57,773 nucleotides of DNA from the NCBI GenBank assembly GCA_030528385.1, contig JAUMYZ010000014.1, forward strand, positions 1 through 57,773. The letters run 5' to 3'. This document shows, in pieces, positions 40,706 to 48,341 of this stretch. Numbering within the stretch: the first letter of the stretch is position 1; every line of letters begins with the position of its first letter. The translations under genes were made by a program, and so were the position numbers. The stretch comes from Moraxella sp. (lineage in GTDB: Bacteria > Pseudomonadota > Gammaproteobacteria > Pseudomonadales > Moraxellaceae). Under the pieces are notes generated by a model. It worked only from the letters and a program-made list of their open reading frames with translations, was not told the origin of the DNA and ran no database searches.

Positions 40706-41866
40706 TCATAAATGCTGCTTATTTTGTTTATCAAGGAGTGTGGGCGCTGTGTTTGGGATTTGCTCGGCGGATTTTGGTGTTGTGATGTGCATGTGCGGAT
40801 AAGGAATACAAATGCCTGCATCGTCAAGACTTTTTTTGATTTTTTCGTTGATTTGTTCTTTGATGATGGGAATACGCGCCACCGACAAAGGGGCAACCCA
40901 AAACCGCACCACCAAATACACGGCATATTCGCCCACTTCACTGACGGTGGCAAGCGGCGCAGGGTGTTTGAGCACCACTTCATCTTTTGCCAAAGTTTTG
41001 ATGATAAGCTCGCGCACCTGTTTGATGTCGGCATCCAGCGCCACCCGTGTTTTAACATCAAAGCGTATCATTTTTTTGGATGTCAGATTGGTAACTTCTG
41101 ACGACGACATGGTAGAATTAGGAATGATGATGATGATATTATCACGGTCTAAAATCTGTGTGGCTCTTAGAGAGATTTTTACCACCCGCCCTTCTTTGCC
41201 ATTTAGACGTATCCAATCCCCCACTTGAAACGATTGTTCCACCAAAATGGTGATACCAGCAATAAAATTAGCCAGCGTGCTTTGGGCAGCAAAACCCACC
41301 GCCAAACCCACAATCCCCAGACCTGCCACCAAAGAGACGATGTCAAAGCCAAACTGCGCCAACACACTTGCCAGCGCCAGCACAATGATGACGACCAAAA
41401 TCATGTTTTTGAGCAGCTGCTCAATGGATGCATTAAGCTGATAATGGCGCAACACACTGGCAACCATTTGTCCACTGGTCGCCCAAAGCACATAATAAAA
41501 TCCTGCCCAAGTGGCGGCTTTGGCAGTGGCTTTGACGGTACTGGTTTGAATGCCAATTTGGCTCATGATGGCAAGCAAACTTATCACAAACCACATATAA
41601 CGCAGCACCGCACGCAAAACCCACACTTGTCTTTGGGACAAGCGCAGCGGTTGTTTGATGTGTTTGATGATGTACACCAGCAACCAATAAACCACCCCAA
41701 TGACAGACAACAAAATGGTGATTTTTATGCCAATGGTGGCAAAGGTGAGCCCACGCTCTGCCCAGTTGACCACACCATCATCTAGCGAGCCACCAAGCAG
41801 CACATAAATGCTTTGGTACAAGTCGTTTAAAATTTTTTGAAAAAAGCTGGCAATAGAAAGCTGCAT
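40706..41866 (-). CDS. MscS-family mechanosensitive channel
   Basis: This 386-residue inner-membrane protein opens under membrane tension to release solutes. It has about four membrane segments (about 45-70, 87-105, 125-145, 155-180), the pore helix AGLGIVGLAVGFAAQSTLANF with Gly/Ala packing (about 180-200), and the beta-domain motif VGDWIRLNGKEGRVVKISLR. I start at the ATG at 41866; a GTG at 41899 would add 11 residues. No strong ribosome site is present for either. Its terminator-like neighbour is the leuA 3' structure. Confidence 0.88.
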   Translation of the reverse strand: MQLSIASFFQKILNDLYQSIYVLLGGSLDDGVVNWAERGLTFATIGIKITILLSVIGVVYWLLVYIIKHIKQPLRLSQRQVWVLRAVLRYMWFVISLLAIMSQIGIQTSTVKATAKAATWAGFYYVLWATSGQMVASVLRHYQLNASIEQLLKNMILVVIIVLALASVLAQFGFDIVSLVAGLGIVGLAVGFAAQSTLANFIAGITILVEQSFQVGDWIRLNGKEGRVVKISLRATQILDRDNIIIIIPNSTMSSSEVTNLTSKKMIRFDVKTRVALDADIKQVRELIIKTLAKDEVVLKHPAPLATVSEVGEYAVYLVVRFWVAPLSVARIPIIKEQINEKIKKSLDDAGICIPYPHMHITTPKSAEQIPNTAPTLLDKQNKQHL

Positions 41867-41900
41867 AAACCAATGTTTGCTAATCTGAAGCGAAAACACA

Positions 41901-41932
41901 CCCCAAAACCATGACAGCTTTGGGGGTCATGG
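41901..41932 (-). terminator. Overlapping hairpins at leuA 3' end
   Basis: CCCCAAA (41901-41907) can pair with TTTGGGG (41919-41925), and CCATGAC (41909-41915) can pair with GTCATGG (41926-41932). The stems interlock and should be mutually exclusive. On the minus strand a TGTTTTC follows, so a weak terminator for leuA is likely. Confidence 0.45.
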
Positions 41933-41933
41933 A

Positions 41934-43658
41934 TTACCACGCCTGCGACAGTGCCGACAAAGCGCCTTTTAGCATGGCAGACACAGTGCTGCGACACACG
42001 CCAATCCCTGAATAAATCTGACCTTCAACATTTAATTGAATATAAGCGGCGGCAGCGCTGTGGGTTTGATTGTCGCCCAAGTGGTCATCAGCAGTGCTTT
42101 GGGTGGCTTTGGTGTTGATGGCATGTTCGGCATAATTGGTAACATGAATTTGCTTGCCTGTGGCTTTAACCAACCCATCAATAAACGCAGATAAAGCACC
42201 ATTGCCCTGTCCGATGACTTCTAGTACGTCATCTGGGGCGGCAACTTGACCTTGAAAGCTCACTTCACCGCCTTTGTTGTTGATTTGATAATCGCTGAGC
42301 GCAAACACGGTTTGGGTCAGATAAGTGTCGGTAAAAATCTCTAACAGCTCATCGGTTTTTAGCTCGCGCGCCAAACTTTCTGCTTGAGTTTGTACCACTT
42401 TGGCAAAGTCAATCTGCGTCCAGCGGGGCAAATCAAAACCATAATGGCGCTGCAAAATATACGCCGCCCCACCCTTGCCCGACTGGCTGTTGATGCGCAC
42501 CACATCTTGGTAACCACGCCCAATGTGCATGGGGTCAATGGGCAGATATGCCACGTCCCAATGCTCGTTGGTCTCTTGGTGTTTTTCGTTATAATCTAGG
42601 CTCTTTTTGATGGCGTCTTGGTGCGAGCCACTAAAGGCAGTAAACACCAACTCGCCTGCATACGGGTGGCGCGGGTGCACAGGCAAGTTGGTGCATTCGC
42701 CCACCACTTGGATAATCTCACTGATTTGTGATAAATCCAGCTTGGGGTCAACGCCCTGAGAGTACATGTTCATCGCCATGGTAACGATGTCCATATTGCC
42801 TGTGCGCTCGCCATTGCCCAACAGCGTGCCTTCAATACGGTCAGCCCCCGCCATCAAACCAAGCTCACTGGCAGCCACACCACAACCACGGTCATTGTGG
42901 GTGTGCAAGCTGACAATCACGTCCTTACGACACGACAAATGGCGACAAAAATACTCCACCTGGTCGGCATAAACGTTGGGCGTAGACGACTCCACTGTGG
43001 CAGGCAGATTTAAAATCACCGCTTGTCCATTTTGGGGCTGCCACACATCGCACACCGCTTCACACACTTCCAAAGCAAATTCTGGTTCGGTCTGACTAAA
43101 GCTCTCTGGCGAATACTGAAATACCCACTCGGTGTCGGGATATTGTTTGGCAATGTCTTTGACCAGCGTTGCGCCATTGATGGCGATGTCTTTGATGCCT
43201 TGTTTGTCCAGCTGATACACCTTGTCGCGCTGAACCTTTGATGTGGAGTTATAAACATGGACGATGGCGCGCTTGGCTCCTTGCAGGCTCTCAAAGGTGC
43301 GTTCAATCAAATGCTTGCGCGCTTGGACAAGCACTTGCAAGGTTACATCGTCTGGCACATGGCCGCCTTCAATAAGCAAGCGCGCAAAATCGTACTCCAC
43401 CTGAGCAGCAGACGGAAAACCAATTTCAATCTCTTTAAAACCAACCGCCACAAGCAATTTAAAGAACTTTAACTTTTGCTCAATGGTCATCGGGTCAATC
43501 AAGGCTTGGTTGCCATCTCTTAAATCCACACTCGCCCAGATTGGTGCTTGGTCAATCACCTTATCACACCAAGTGCGGTCAGGCAAATGTGGCGCAAAGG
43601 CAAAGGGGCGGTACTTTGTGTGGTCAAAAGCTGGATTTTTGGGAAGAATATGTGGCAT
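41934..43658 (-). CDS. leuA: 2-isopropylmalate synthase (long type)
   Basis: LeuA condenses 2-ketoisovalerate with acetyl-CoA, the first step of leucine synthesis. The 574 residues place it in the long LeuA2 type (like Corynebacterium and many gammaproteobacteria). Core motifs are SVDLRDGNQAL (about 43-53), the metal ligands in SLHTHNDRGCGVAASE (about 250-265), and a C-terminal LeuA dimer domain that mediates leucine feedback. It stands alone; other leucine genes are not in the window. It diverges from the Lrp-type gene with about 196 bases between. Confidence 0.95.
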   Translation of the reverse strand: MPHILPKNPAFDHTKYRPFAFAPHLPDRTWCDKVIDQAPIWASVDLRDGNQALIDPMTIEQKLKFFKLLVAVGFKEIEIGFPSAAQVEYDFARLLIEGGHVPDDVTLQVLVQARKHLIERTFESLQGAKRAIVHVYNSTSKVQRDKVYQLDKQGIKDIAINGATLVKDIAKQYPDTEWVFQYSPESFSQTEPEFALEVCEAVCDVWQPQNGQAVILNLPATVESSTPNVYADQVEYFCRHLSCRKDVIVSLHTHNDRGCGVAASELGLMAGADRIEGTLLGNGERTGNMDIVTMAMNMYSQGVDPKLDLSQISEIIQVVGECTNLPVHPRHPYAGELVFTAFSGSHQDAIKKSLDYNEKHQETNEHWDVAYLPIDPMHIGRGYQDVVRINSQSGKGGAAYILQRHYGFDLPRWTQIDFAKVVQTQAESLARELKTDELLEIFTDTYLTQTVFALSDYQINNKGGEVSFQGQVAAPDDVLEVIGQGNGALSAFIDGLVKATGKQIHVTNYAEHAINTKATQSTADDHLGDNQTHSAAAAYIQLNVEGQIYSGIGVCRSTVSAMLKGALSALSQAW

Positions 43659-43854
43659 AAGGCTACGTTCCTAATCTTAACTTAACATTGTGTGTTGATT
43701 ACATCTATAGATGACAAATGCGTCTATATCATACCAAAAATCGCCAAGCGTTTTTCACCAATTTGTCCAAAATCTCAGACAAAAAAATTGTAAAACTACC
43801 AAAAAATATCCATTTTATAGTAAAATCAACTAAAAACATAAATTATTTTACGTT

Positions 43855-44310
43855 ATGAACGCCCTAGATTGTACCGACCGTGAGATTTTAGAACTATTAT
43901 GCGCCAACGCCAAATTGACGGTGGCAGAGATTGCCGAGCAAGTCAATTTGTCCGCCACACCCACCACTCGGCGCATCAAACGCCTAGAAGACAACAAGGT
44001 CATCACCGGCTATCACGCCCAAACGTCGGCGCAGGCACTGGGGTATCATATGTCGCTGTTTGTGGCGGTGAGCATGGACAGACACACCACCGAGCGCTTT
44101 GCCCATTTTGAACAACAAATCAGCCAGTTTGACGAAGTACTAAGCTGCAGCCTAATCACAGGGCGCTCCGAAGATTATCTGCTCAAGGTGGTCGCCAAAG
44201 ACACGTCCCACTACGAAGACTTTTTGGGTCGGCTAAGCAAGATAGATGGCGTCAGTCAAATCCATACCAGCGTTGAGCTGCGCGAAGTGCTTCACCGCTC
44301 AGCAACCTAA
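43855..44310 (+). CDS. Lrp/AsnC-family regulator, putative PutA regulator
   Basis: The 151-residue protein has an N-terminal winged helix-turn-helix (about 5-55, LTVAEIAEQVNLSATPTTRRIKRL) and a C-terminal RAM ligand domain (about 65-145, with GRSEDYLLKVV). Such regulators respond to amino acids. It sits upstream of putA on the same strand, and putA here has no N-terminal RHH repressor domain, so this is a plausible proline-sensing regulator of putA. Palindrome-like ATTTTATAGTAAAAT lies just before its own start and could be autoregulatory. Assignment of the ligand is inference. Confidence 0.88.
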   Translation: MNALDCTDREILELLCANAKLTVAEIAEQVNLSATPTTRRIKRLEDNKVITGYHAQTSAQALGYHMSLFVAVSMDRHTTERFAHFEQQISQFDEVLSCSLITGRSEDYLLKVVAKDTSHYEDFLGRLSKIDGVSQIHTSVELREVLHRSAT

Positions 44311-44342
44311 GTGGACAACTTGCGTTTTGGTGGCGCATTTGG

Positions 44343-44371
44343 TTGGTTATTGGTGGGGTTGGTGCTATAAT
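44343..44371 (+). promoter_or_regulatory. Putative putA promoter
   Basis: TTGGTT (44343-44348), a 17-bp spacer and a perfect TATAAT (44366-44371) precede putA by about 70 bases. Confidence 0.55.
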
Positions 44372-44385
44372 GAAACAGTTTGCGA

Positions 44386-44417
44386 CATAAGTTTAACTTA
44401 TGTTTATAACTTGTTAT
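44386..44417. promoter_or_regulatory. Operator-like palindromes before putA
   Basis: CATAAGT-TTA-ACTTATG (44386-44402) is a perfect 7-bp inverted repeat beginning about 15 bases after the -10, and ATAAC-TT-GTTAT (44406-44417) is a second dyad. They are placed to block transcription and are good candidates for the adjacent Lrp-type protein. Confidence 0.5.
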
Positions 44418-44440
44418 CATTGATTGCCAAAAGGTAAAAT

Positions 44441-47400
44441 ATGTTTAAGTTTGCCCACACACAAAGCCCCCTAAGAGATGCCATTACTGGCGCTTACCGA
44501 TTGGACGAAAAACTTGCCGTTCAACATTTGGCTAACACACTTCGTTTTAGCCCTGACGAGACGACCAACATTCAAGCGCTGGCTCGTCGTTTGATTACCC
44601 AAGTGCGCGCCGACCGCAGCAAATCGTCAGGCGTGGACGCGCTGATGCACGAGTTTTCGCTCTCTAGCGAAGAAGGCATTGCCTTGATGTGTTTGGCAGA
44701 AGCACTGCTGCGCATTCCTGACAACGCCACTCGCGACAAACTTATCCGCGACAAACTCTCTGATGGCAACTGGAAGAGTCATGTGGGCAACAGCCCATCC
44801 ATGTTTGTCAATGCCGCCGCTTGGGGTTTGGTGCTCACTGGCAAACTGACCGCCAACGTCAACGAAAAGTCGCTTGGCTCAACCCTGACTCGCCTGCTCC
44901 AAAAAGGCGGAGAACCCTTTATCCGCATGGGCATTAACTACGCCATGAAAATGCTCGGTGAGCAGTTTGTTACAGGACAAACCATCACCGAAGCGCTGAC
45001 CAACGGCAAAGCGCGCGAAAAACTGGGTTATCGTTTTAGTTTTGACATGCTTGGTGAAGCGGCGATGACTGCCGACGATGCCCAGCGTTATTTTAACGAT
45101 TATGTAACCGCCATTCATGCCATCGGCAAAGACAGCAAAGGTCGCGGCGTATATGATGGCAACGGCATTTCGGTCAAACTCTCTGCCATTCACCCGCGTT
45201 ATTTTCGTGCCCAACACCAACGCGTGATGGACGAGCTGCTGCCCAAACTCAAAGAACTGTATTTGCTCGCCAAAAGCTATGACATTGGTCTTAATATTGA
45301 CGCCGAAGAAGCCCATCGCCTAGAGTTGTCGCTGGATTTGATGGAAAAGCTGGTGTCTGACCCAGATTTAGCGGGCTTTAACGGCATTGGCTTTGTGGTG
45401 CAAGCCTACCAAAAACGCTGTCCCTTTGTGATTGATTATCTGATTGACCTTGCTCGCCGTAATAACCAAAAACTGATGATTCGTCTGGTCAAGGGCGCGT
45501 ATTGGGACAGCGAAATCAAATGGGCGCAGGTGGACGGCATGGATGGCTATCCTGTTTATACCCGCAAAGTCCATACCGACATCGCTTATTTGGCGTGCGC
45601 CCAAAAGCTGCTTGCCGCCCAAGACGCCATTTTCCCCCAATTTGCCACCCACAACGCCCAAAGCCTTGCCACCATTTATGAGCTGGGCAAGGACAAAGAC
45701 TTTGAATTTCAATGTCTGCACGGCATGGGCGAAACGCTGTATGACCAAGTGGTCGGCGATAAGCTCGGCAGACGCGTGCGCATTTATGCCCCTGTTGGCA
45801 CACACAAAACTCTGCTTGCTTATTTGGTGCGTCGCCTGCTAGAAAATGGCGCCAACTCATCGTTTGTCAATCGCATTGTTGACGACAAAGTCAGCATTGA
45901 CGAGCTGGTAACATCGCCCCTAGACAGCGTTGACATCAATGACATCAGCAGCAATCCTTTGACCCCAAACCCACGTCATTTGTATGGCTTGCGCCCAAAT
46001 TCCAAAGGCTTGGATTTGTCCAATGAACACGTTTTATCGTCCCTACAAACAAACATGAACCAAGCGGCGCAGATTGACGTTGATGTTCAATCTTTGACCA
46101 CCGTTCAGGTTCAGCACACCAGCGCACACCACGTGCTCAATCCTGCTGACCGTCGTGATGTGGTGGGCAAGGTTTCGTTTATTGACCCAAACAGCGTGCC
46201 CGATGTGATTGGCGCTGCCGTCAATGCCCAAAGCGCTTGGCAAAAAACCACCCCCAAACAGCGCGCCGACATGCTGCGCCGTTTTGCCGACTTGATGGAA
46301 GAGCCACAGCGCATGGCACTCTTGATGATGATGGCGGTGCGCGAAGCGGGCAAAACACTGCTAAATGCCATTGCCGAAGTGCGTGAAGCGGTGGACTTTT
46401 GTCGTTATTATGCTGACGAAGCTGAGCGCCTACAATTAAACAGTCCTGTTGGCACGATTGTGGCGATTAGCCCTTGGAATTTTCCGTTGGCGATTTTTGT
46501 GGGTGAAGTGGTGTCAGCGCTGGCAGCAGGCAATACAGTGGTTGCCAAACCTGCCGAACAAACCAGTGTGATTGCCCATTTGGCGGTCTCTTGGCTGCAC
46601 GAAGCAGGCGTACCAAAAGACGCATTACAACTGGTGCTTGGTGCTGGCGATGTGGGCGCTGCATTGACCACCGACATGCGCATTGACGGGGTAATTTTTA
46701 CAGGTTCAACCGACGTCGCCAAACGCATTAACGCCATCTTGGCAAAACGCACCGACAACCCTGTGCTCATCGCTGAGACAGGTGGCATGAACGCGATGAT
46801 TGTGGACAGCACAGCACTGGCAGAACAAGTATGTCTTGATGTGCTGGCTTCGGCCTTTGACTCAGCAGGTCAGCGCTGCTCGGCACTGCGCATTTTGTGT
46901 TTGCAAAAAGACATTGCCGAGCACACCATTGCCATGCTAAAAGGCGCGATGGACGAACTGGTGGTGAGCAACCCTGCCATGCTAAACACCGATGTTGGCC
47001 CTGTGATTGACCAAGAAGCCCAAGAATCCTTACTGCACCACATCAACACCCTAAAACAAAGCGCGCCCTATCATGAAGTCGCCATCAAAAACGGTGAGCA
47101 TGGCACATTTGTATCGCCCATCATGTTTGAGCTCAAAAACTTGTGCCAACTCAAAAAGGAAGTCTTTGGGCCTGTTTTGCACGTTGTGCGTTTTGAAGCC
47201 CATGAGCTTGACGAGTTGATTGACAGCATCAACAAAAAAGGCTACGCCTTGACACACGGTATCCACAGCCGCATTGATGACACCATCTCTTATGTCGCCA
47301 AACGCATTGAAGCAGGCAACATTTATATCAACCGCAATATCGTTGGTGCGGTGGTGGGCGTTCAACCCTTTGGCGGTCATGGATTGTCAGGCACAGGACC

Positions 47401-48010
47401 AAAAGCGGGCGGACCTTTTTATTTGCAGCGCCTAAGTCGCCTAGACACATGGCACACCCCAAGCGTTGATGTGGCTGGTACGGTCAATGATTTTGCCCTG
47501 CAACAAGTACTCAAAGTCGCCAATCAACGTTTGTCTGGTCAAAACTTAAACAATATTGCCCACAACATCAAACAAACCTGCCTAAATCAGGCAAGCCTAA
47601 CGTTAACAGGGCCAACAGGCGAGACCAACACCCTATCGTGGCACGCACCCAAAGTGGTAACCATGACCGATGGCGACATCAACCAAGCCACCAACGTTTT
47701 GGCGATATTGGCAGCCAGTGGCACCAAAGTACAAATCGCTCCCAACCATGCTTTGGCGGCTTGGGCAGACGAATTGGCAGGCATTTTGGAAGTGGTTGAA
47801 ACCGACGCTTTGGATCACAACCCCATTGTCGTTGCGCTTACAGCTTTGTCCGTTGATGAGCAGCTACGCTTGGCAGGGCTTGATGGGGCAATACGCCGCG
47901 TGATTGACGCCAGCAAAGGCTTTGACATGGCGCGTTTGTATCATGAAATCAGCCAAAGCCACAACACAACAGCCGCTGGGGGCAACGCCAGCTTGATGGT
48001 GTCCGCTTAA
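44441..48010 (+). CDS. putA: Bifunctional proline dehydrogenase / glutamate-semialdehyde dehydrogenase
   Basis: PutA oxidises proline to glutamate with FAD then NAD+. The 1189 residues hold a helical region (about 1-130), a PRODH barrel (about 150-460, with NNQKLMIRLVKGAYWDSE), an ALDH domain (about 560-1000, catalytic C813 in GQRCSALRI) and a C-terminal ALDH-like domain (about 1020-1189). The N-terminal ribbon-helix-helix DNA-binding domain of E. coli PutA (1320) is absent, so it cannot repress its own gene; this is the type B form. The upstream Lrp-type gene is the likely regulator. It ends with a strong terminator. Confidence 0.96.
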   Translation: MFKFAHTQSPLRDAITGAYRLDEKLAVQHLANTLRFSPDETTNIQALARRLITQVRADRSKSSGVDALMHEFSLSSEEGIALMCLAEALLRIPDNATRDKLIRDKLSDGNWKSHVGNSPSMFVNAAAWGLVLTGKLTANVNEKSLGSTLTRLLQKGGEPFIRMGINYAMKMLGEQFVTGQTITEALTNGKAREKLGYRFSFDMLGEAAMTADDAQRYFNDYVTAIHAIGKDSKGRGVYDGNGISVKLSAIHPRYFRAQHQRVMDELLPKLKELYLLAKSYDIGLNIDAEEAHRLELSLDLMEKLVSDPDLAGFNGIGFVVQAYQKRCPFVIDYLIDLARRNNQKLMIRLVKGAYWDSEIKWAQVDGMDGYPVYTRKVHTDIAYLACAQKLLAAQDAIFPQFATHNAQSLATIYELGKDKDFEFQCLHGMGETLYDQVVGDKLGRRVRIYAPVGTHKTLLAYLVRRLLENGANSSFVNRIVDDKVSIDELVTSPLDSVDINDISSNPLTPNPRHLYGLRPNSKGLDLSNEHVLSSLQTNMNQAAQIDVDVQSLTTVQVQHTSAHHVLNPADRRDVVGKVSFIDPNSVPDVIGAAVNAQSAWQKTTPKQRADMLRRFADLMEEPQRMALLMMMAVREAGKTLLNAIAEVREAVDFCRYYADEAERLQLNSPVGTIVAISPWNFPLAIFVGEVVSALAAGNTVVAKPAEQTSVIAHLAVSWLHEAGVPKDALQLVLGAGDVGAALTTDMRIDGVIFTGSTDVAKRINAILAKRTDNPVLIAETGGMNAMIVDSTALAEQVCLDVLASAFDSAGQRCSALRILCLQKDIAEHTIAMLKGAMDELVVSNPAMLNTDVGPVIDQEAQESLLHHINTLKQSAPYHEVAIKNGEHGTFVSPIMFELKNLCQLKKEVFGPVLHVVRFEAHELDELIDSINKKGYALTHGIHSRIDDTISYVAKRIEAGNIYINRNIVGAVVGVQPFGGHGLSGTGPKAGGPFYLQRLSRLDTWHTPSVDVAGTVNDFALQQVLKVANQRLSGQNLNNIAHNIKQTCLNQASLTLTGPTGETNTLSWHAPKVVTMTDGDINQATNVLAILAASGTKVQIAPNHALAAWADELAGILEVVETDALDHNPIVVALTALSVDEQLRLAGLDGAIRRVIDASKGFDMARLYHEISQSHNTTAAGGNASLMVSA

Positions 48011-48025
48011 CAACGACAACAAAAC

Positions 48026-48052
48026 AACGCACTCATGATGGGTGCGTTTTTT
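48026..48052 (+). terminator. Terminator of putA
   Basis: AACGCAC (48026-48032) pairs with GTGCGTT (48042-48048), followed by a run of six T. Confidence 0.85.
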
Positions 48053-48223
48053 ATAACAAAAATTATGTATCACAAAAAAACAAAAACAAATTTTTATTAA
48101 AAAAAATTGCCTGCTTTGGCAATAAGATAACACGGACGCTTTTTGATGGGGCAAGTTTTTTGGCAAAACGCGCCATCATAATCATAATTCACCACAAAAA
48201 ACAAGCTAGTTTTTTGCAAAAAT

Positions 48224-48239
48224 TTAGGATATATTGTGC
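48224..48239. promoter_or_regulatory. NrdR box 1 (imperfect)
   Basis: TTAGGATATATTGTGC matches 11 of 16 positions of the NrdR box acaCwAtATaTwGtgt. It begins exactly 31 bp before box 2, the usual spacing of paired NrdR sites. Confidence 0.6.
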
Positions 48240-48254
48240 TCCTTTGATTATCAC

Positions 48255-48270
48255 ACACTATATATAGTGT
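48255..48270. promoter_or_regulatory. NrdR box 2 (perfect)
   Basis: ACACTATATATAGTGT is a perfect palindrome and matches all 16 positions of the NrdR box consensus. It is about 72 bases before the nrdA start. NrdR represses ribonucleotide reductase genes when dATP is high. Confidence 0.85.
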
Positions 48271-48341
48271 TTAATCGCGCATATCTTGGGTTTGTTATTT
48301 CATTGAAAAATAAATCAATTTTAAAACACAAAGGCAGCAAC

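Noticed and set aside
41225-41785. 186-codon + frame opposite the MscS gene
   Set aside because: Rich in His, Gln, Asn and Thr, as in other antisense frames; no domain or ribosome site.
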